Shown: in pieces, positions 61,292-64,000 of the stretch
Layout: each line of letters opens with the position of its first letter
Position numbering within the stretch: position 1 is the stretch's first letter
From: an uncultured Pseudomonadales bacterium
GTDB lineage: Bacteria > Pseudomonadota > Gammaproteobacteria > Pseudomonadales > Balneatricaceae
Assembly (NCBI GenBank): GCA_943787595.1
Contig: CALSNA010000002.1
Span: 374,467 to 438,466, forward strand
Reading direction: 5' to 3'
Length of the DNA stretch: 64,000 bases
Notes under the pieces: generated by a model
What the model saw: the letters and a program-made list of their open reading frames with translations, nothing else
Database searches by the model: none
What the model was told of the DNA's origin: nothing
Translations under genes and position numbers: made by a program

Positions 61292-61705
61292 ATGATGCTG
61301 GCATCCAGAGTGCTCGACAGCGATACACAGGAACGTCTGGACAACTGGGGACGGTGGGCGCGCGACTGTGCGCCATACCGCCACCTCTGGTACCCACAGC
61401 GAACCATACTGGCCCAGCTGCGCAAAGCCAGTACAGTGTTCGACGAACCCCGCCCCATCAATAACCCACCGGCAGTCAATGACACAGATGCCGAACACAT
61501 TGAACTGGCTGTGCAGAAGTTATATCAGCGCGACCAGCGGCTGGGCCACTGCCTGCGCTGTCGCTGGGTATACCAGTGTTCTGGGCGAGAACTGGCCAGG
61601 TCATTTGGTAGCAACTACACAGATATCTGGCGGCTGATCAGTCAGGCAGAGAATATCCTGCAAGGCATGTTGTGGTCCGATCCAGACGCTATGCCCAGGC
61701 CATAG
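61292..61705 (+). CDS. phage antitermination protein Q-like
   Basis: 137 residues. The pattern RWARDCAPYRHLWYP, then a Cys pair HCLRCRWVYQCSG, then ELARSFGSNYTDIWRLISQAENILQGML resembles Phage_antitermQ proteins. It has a strong GGAGGAG Shine-Dalgarno. In lambdoid phages Q follows the replication genes and precedes lysis genes. Here no lysis or structural gene follows. Confidence 0.75.
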   Translation: MMLASRVLDSDTQERLDNWGRWARDCAPYRHLWYPQRTILAQLRKASTVFDEPRPINNPPAVNDTDAEHIELAVQKLYQRDQRLGHCLRCRWVYQCSGRELARSFGSNYTDIWRLISQAENILQGMLWSDPDAMPRP

Positions 61706-61843
61706 AAGTCTACGAATCCATCATAACCCGATATGGAGATTCCCATAAAGCATTACTCAGAAGAATATGTGCTGCAGCAAAAGCTGGCAGAGAATAAACT
61801 ATAGAGTATAATTTGACGTTGCCAATCAGAAAAAGGAAGCGCT
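61706..61843. other. short gap after Q-like gene
   Basis: 138 bases with no recognisable gene. The lysis genes expected after Q are not seen. Confidence 0.35.
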
Positions 61844-62575
61844 ATGGAATCAGAAGATGGTGACCCGAATGGAGGTAGTTCAACTAACGTCAAACCTACC
61901 CTTGACTCTAAATTTGTTAACACATTCTACCAGGACCTTTTGCAGCCAGCTTTCAGAGAAATTGGTGAAATAGGTAAGATAAGCGCAAAAGCGTGGAAAG
62001 AAAAGATCATTAATAAGCTTGAAGAAATACCCCCCGAAAATCGCCAACAACCAAATCCAAGAGTGGCAGGCCCCACCATAGAAGCCTTACGTCGGATACC
62101 TGAAGCGGAAGACATCTCTGATATCTATTTACAGCTTCTAAAAACGTCCGCAGATAACAGGGTCGCACAAAAAGCACATCCTGCTTTCGTTAGCATCATA
62201 AGGGACATCACCGGTGAAGAAGCAAAAATATTGAATTATTTAGCTACAGGTGGCGAGCGAGCAGGTCGTGATCGAGACAATTATGATTTTACATTTGTGA
62301 ATAAATTTGTTGAGAAGGGCAAACGCACAGGAAAGTATGATGATTGCATAGCTAAACAAGCAAAGTGCAGCAATCCAGGCCTGGCAGGTTTGTACTTGGA
62401 AAACCTAGAGCGTTTGGAACTAATCAAGATAAAAGGGGATGGTTGGGATGAAGAAGATGACATAAAACGCGACCATCGTGAATACCACGTATGGTCACAC
62501 ATTATTACATTTACCGAATTCGGTAAAACTTTTCACGAGGCTTGCATCGGATCAAAACAATATGAAAATGAATGA
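61844..62575 (+). CDS. Abi-alpha-like (DUF4393) protein
   Basis: 243 residues. An N-terminal segment FYQDLLQPAFREIGEIGKISAKAW and a middle region DISDIYLQLLKTSADNRVAQKAHPAFVSIIRDITGEEAKILNYLATGG match the abortive-infection alpha (DUF4393) family, which occurs in defence islands and prophages. The C-terminal part has an acidic region DDGWDEEDDIKRD. It is probably accessory cargo that protects the host from another phage. Function not proven for this branch. Confidence 0.7.
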   Translation: MESEDGDPNGGSSTNVKPTLDSKFVNTFYQDLLQPAFREIGEIGKISAKAWKEKIINKLEEIPPENRQQPNPRVAGPTIEALRRIPEAEDISDIYLQLLKTSADNRVAQKAHPAFVSIIRDITGEEAKILNYLATGGERAGRDRDNYDFTFVNKFVEKGKRTGKYDDCIAKQAKCSNPGLAGLYLENLERLELIKIKGDGWDEEDDIKRDHREYHVWSHIITFTEFGKTFHEACIGSKQYENE

Positions 62576-62717
62576 TCAACCATCAAAAGTACGCTGATAG
62601 AACCTCAGCATTAAAAAAAACTTAAAGAAAAATGTAAAAACTGACAAAGTGTCAGTGACACTGGCAATTTTTTATGATTTAATCAGGTCAAATACCGAAA
62701 TTGCAAGACAAACAATT

Positions 62718-62744
62718 AACCCGGCCACTGCGTCGGGTTTTTTT
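62718..62744 (+). terminator. Rho-independent terminator
   Basis: AACCCG at 62718-62723 pairs with CGGGTT at 62734-62739 over a ten-base loop, followed by T-run 62738-62744. It lies about 140 bases downstream of the Abi-alpha gene and would end the rightward transcript. Confidence 0.75.
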
Positions 62745-62859
62745 ATTGTCTGACTTAAAATCTACCTTTACCCGGCACCTCAATTAGTCCAGACTCTGAA
62801 TAGATCACCGAGTTTAAAAACACAATCAGAAGCACTGTACACACCAAGATATTTATACC

Positions 62860-63273
62860 ATGACATACCAAACTGCACTTAGGGCTGTATTCAAGTTACT
62901 GGTTATTCTATCGATTAGTTCTGGCATATCACTACCCCTGAAAGCTGCTGAACCAGATCAATCTGAAATCGACTGGACTACCCTCGTAAATCATCAGCAG
63001 TTCCTGGAGACCAGGCTGGCTGATATTGAAAAATATCTGGAGGAAGATGAGCTCTATCAGCTTGAAGCGGATGGGGTGAGTCAGGAGCGCTTCGCAAATT
63101 ACAGGGAACTTATAGACACCAAACTGGATGCCCTGGAGGCCAGATCACAGGCTGGTAACTCTGTATCACAAAAGGATATGGATGCATTAAAGGGTTTACT
63201 GAAAGCCATGAGTGCTGATTTTGATAGGGCTTTAGGCCAGCAGCATGTTCGGCCTTACAGCACTACGGATTAG
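62860..63273 (+). CDS. small exported protein of unknown function
   Basis: 137 residues. A signal peptide is present: basic start, hydrophobic core FKLLVILSISSGIS, and a cleavage site around LKAAEP. The rest is acidic and helical (LADIEKYLEEDELYQL; LDALEARSQAG), consistent with a periplasmic coiled-coil. No known family. It lies outside the phage operons, after the terminator. Confidence 0.5.
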   Translation: MTYQTALRAVFKLLVILSISSGISLPLKAAEPDQSEIDWTTLVNHQQFLETRLADIEKYLEEDELYQLEADGVSQERFANYRELIDTKLDALEARSQAGNSVSQKDMDALKGLLKAMSADFDRALGQQHVRPYSTTD

Positions 63274-63394
63274 TCATCAGCATTCATTTGGAGTTGTTAT
63301 TTACCTGTATCTAGGCAGTCTTATTTGGAGCCTTCGCTCGGATATTTTTAGCAGTCTAAACAGCGTGCAGAGGTAACAGCCAAACAGAAGAAGC

Positions 63395-63604
63395 TTGCCG
63401 AACGTTGGTTCAGCGGAAGAAGCTAAAAAGTGGCTAGATGATCTTAAAAAACAGATCAATTCTTTTGAAGCAAGGATGGATGAGTTTTCTAGGAAAATGG
63501 TTTCAAACTGGAATCAGAGGCAGAAGAAAAAGTTCGACGAAAGTCTGTACTGTCTAAGATACTGGAAAAAGCAGCTAAGAAGGCTATTAGAGCCTAGATT
63601 CTAA
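63395..63604 (+). CDS. coiled-coil ORF of unknown function
   Basis: 69 residues, basic and helical (EEAKKWLDDLKKQINSFEARMDEFSRKM). It may be a fragment of a larger gene, because related frames before it at 63274-63394 are broken. No family recognised. Confidence 0.3.
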   Translation: MPNVGSAEEAKKWLDDLKKQINSFEARMDEFSRKMVSNWNQRQKKKFDESLYCLRYWKKQLRRLLEPRF

Positions 63605-64000
63605 AAAATCAGATGAATCACAGAGGCCTTGACTGATGAGGAGCTCTAAAGACGCTGTCTGATGCAGCAACTAAACTGCAGAGCAAGCCAGAACATGCAG
63701 TTACACTTTTGATGACTGGAATTTCAGAGCACTTCGCAGCGTACCACGGGAATGAAATTGACTATGCTGCTTGTTTATTGGGACAAAGCGATACAAACTA
63801 TTAAACGCCTCAGATATACAAATTTCACAAGCACTGTTTAACAAAGGCGTAGCACTGGGACTACTTAAAAGACCTGAAGAAGCAATTGCCGAATTCTACG
63901 ACGACGTCATCAATCGCTACAGCAACTATGACAACACCGAACTAAGAGTGCAGTGTGCAAACGCTCTGTTTAACAAAGGCGTAGCACTGGGACGACTTGA
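63605..64000 (+). CDS. TPR-repeat protein, partial (runs off window)
   Basis: A plus-strand frame reads FYDDVINRYSNYDNTELRVQCANALFNKGVALGRL from about 63876 to the edge, with repeats 132 bases (44 codons) apart: the same stretch ALFNKGVALG occurs at 63831 and 63963. This is the tetratricopeptide repeat. Upstream of 63800 the frame is broken by stops, so the 5' end or a preceding gene may be decayed. Such TPR arrays are common in symbionts and may act in host interaction, but nothing more can be said. Confidence 0.5.

Overview
The window looks like chromosome of a gammaproteobacterium. The evidence is family content (SlmA, SlyX, YheU, YacG, RsmJ, HemW, EttA, a RelA without HD hydrolase residues) and gene order: coaBC-dut-algC-argB-slmA, pilA/pilB/pilC-coaE-yacG, relA-mazG, dxs-ispA-xseB. 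Coding density is uneven, and many genes are broken by point stops, single-base shifts or deletions: a DMT permease, slmA, pilC, edd, gap, a transposase and an integrase. That pattern suggests a host-restricted or symbiotic lineage undergoing gene loss. I cannot name the genus from sequence alone.

Region by region: 1-7270 holds a partial MFS transporter, an alpha/beta hydrolase, an aromatic aminotransferase, a broken DMT permease, a TauE-like permease, an alkyl-DNA repair methyltransferase and an old integrase remnant. 7271-11903 is the coaBC-dut-algC-argB cluster ending in a frameshifted slmA. 12072-16347 is yacG-coaE followed by a decayed type IV pilus locus: pilC has an internal stop, pilB is truncated, pilD is missing and pilA is intact. 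16459-22773 is sugar catabolism: pgi, glk and pyk are intact, but edd (Entner-Doudoroff) is only a C-terminal remnant and the gap copy is destroyed. 22774-24512 is mostly non-coding, with an insertion-sequence remnant. 24513-46391 is dense housekeeping: slyX, rsmJ, uppP, tsaB, adk, mazG, relA, ettA, ribA, dxs-ispA-xseB, yggT, hemW, rdgB, a membrane-anchored cold-shock protein, a CLC protein, argC and hemH.

46425-about 62600 is a lambdoid-type early region of a cryptic prophage or phage-like element, beginning at a tRNA 3'-end fragment. The leftward block carries integrase, a DUF4224 protein, a DHH phosphoesterase, an SF2 helicase, a VRR-NUC nuclease, a PIN-like protein, a family A polymerase, a DUF2815 protein, a DUF2800 protein, a two-repeat protein and an HNH nuclease. 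It meets a CI-like repressor. The rightward block has a cro relic, small regulators, a primase-polymerase, an SF3 helicase, a repeat cluster that may be a replication origin, an antiterminator Q-like gene and an Abi-alpha-like (DUF4393) gene. No capsid, tail, terminase or lysis gene is visible. Much of the replication machinery is damaged: the helicase lacks Walker A and has a stop, the polymerase lacks motif A, DUF2800 is deleted and frameshifted, and in-frame stops sit at 58040 and 59042. The repressor is intact, so the element is probably immobile.

62576-64000 holds a terminator, a small exported protein, a coiled-coil ORF and the start of a TPR-repeat gene running off the window.
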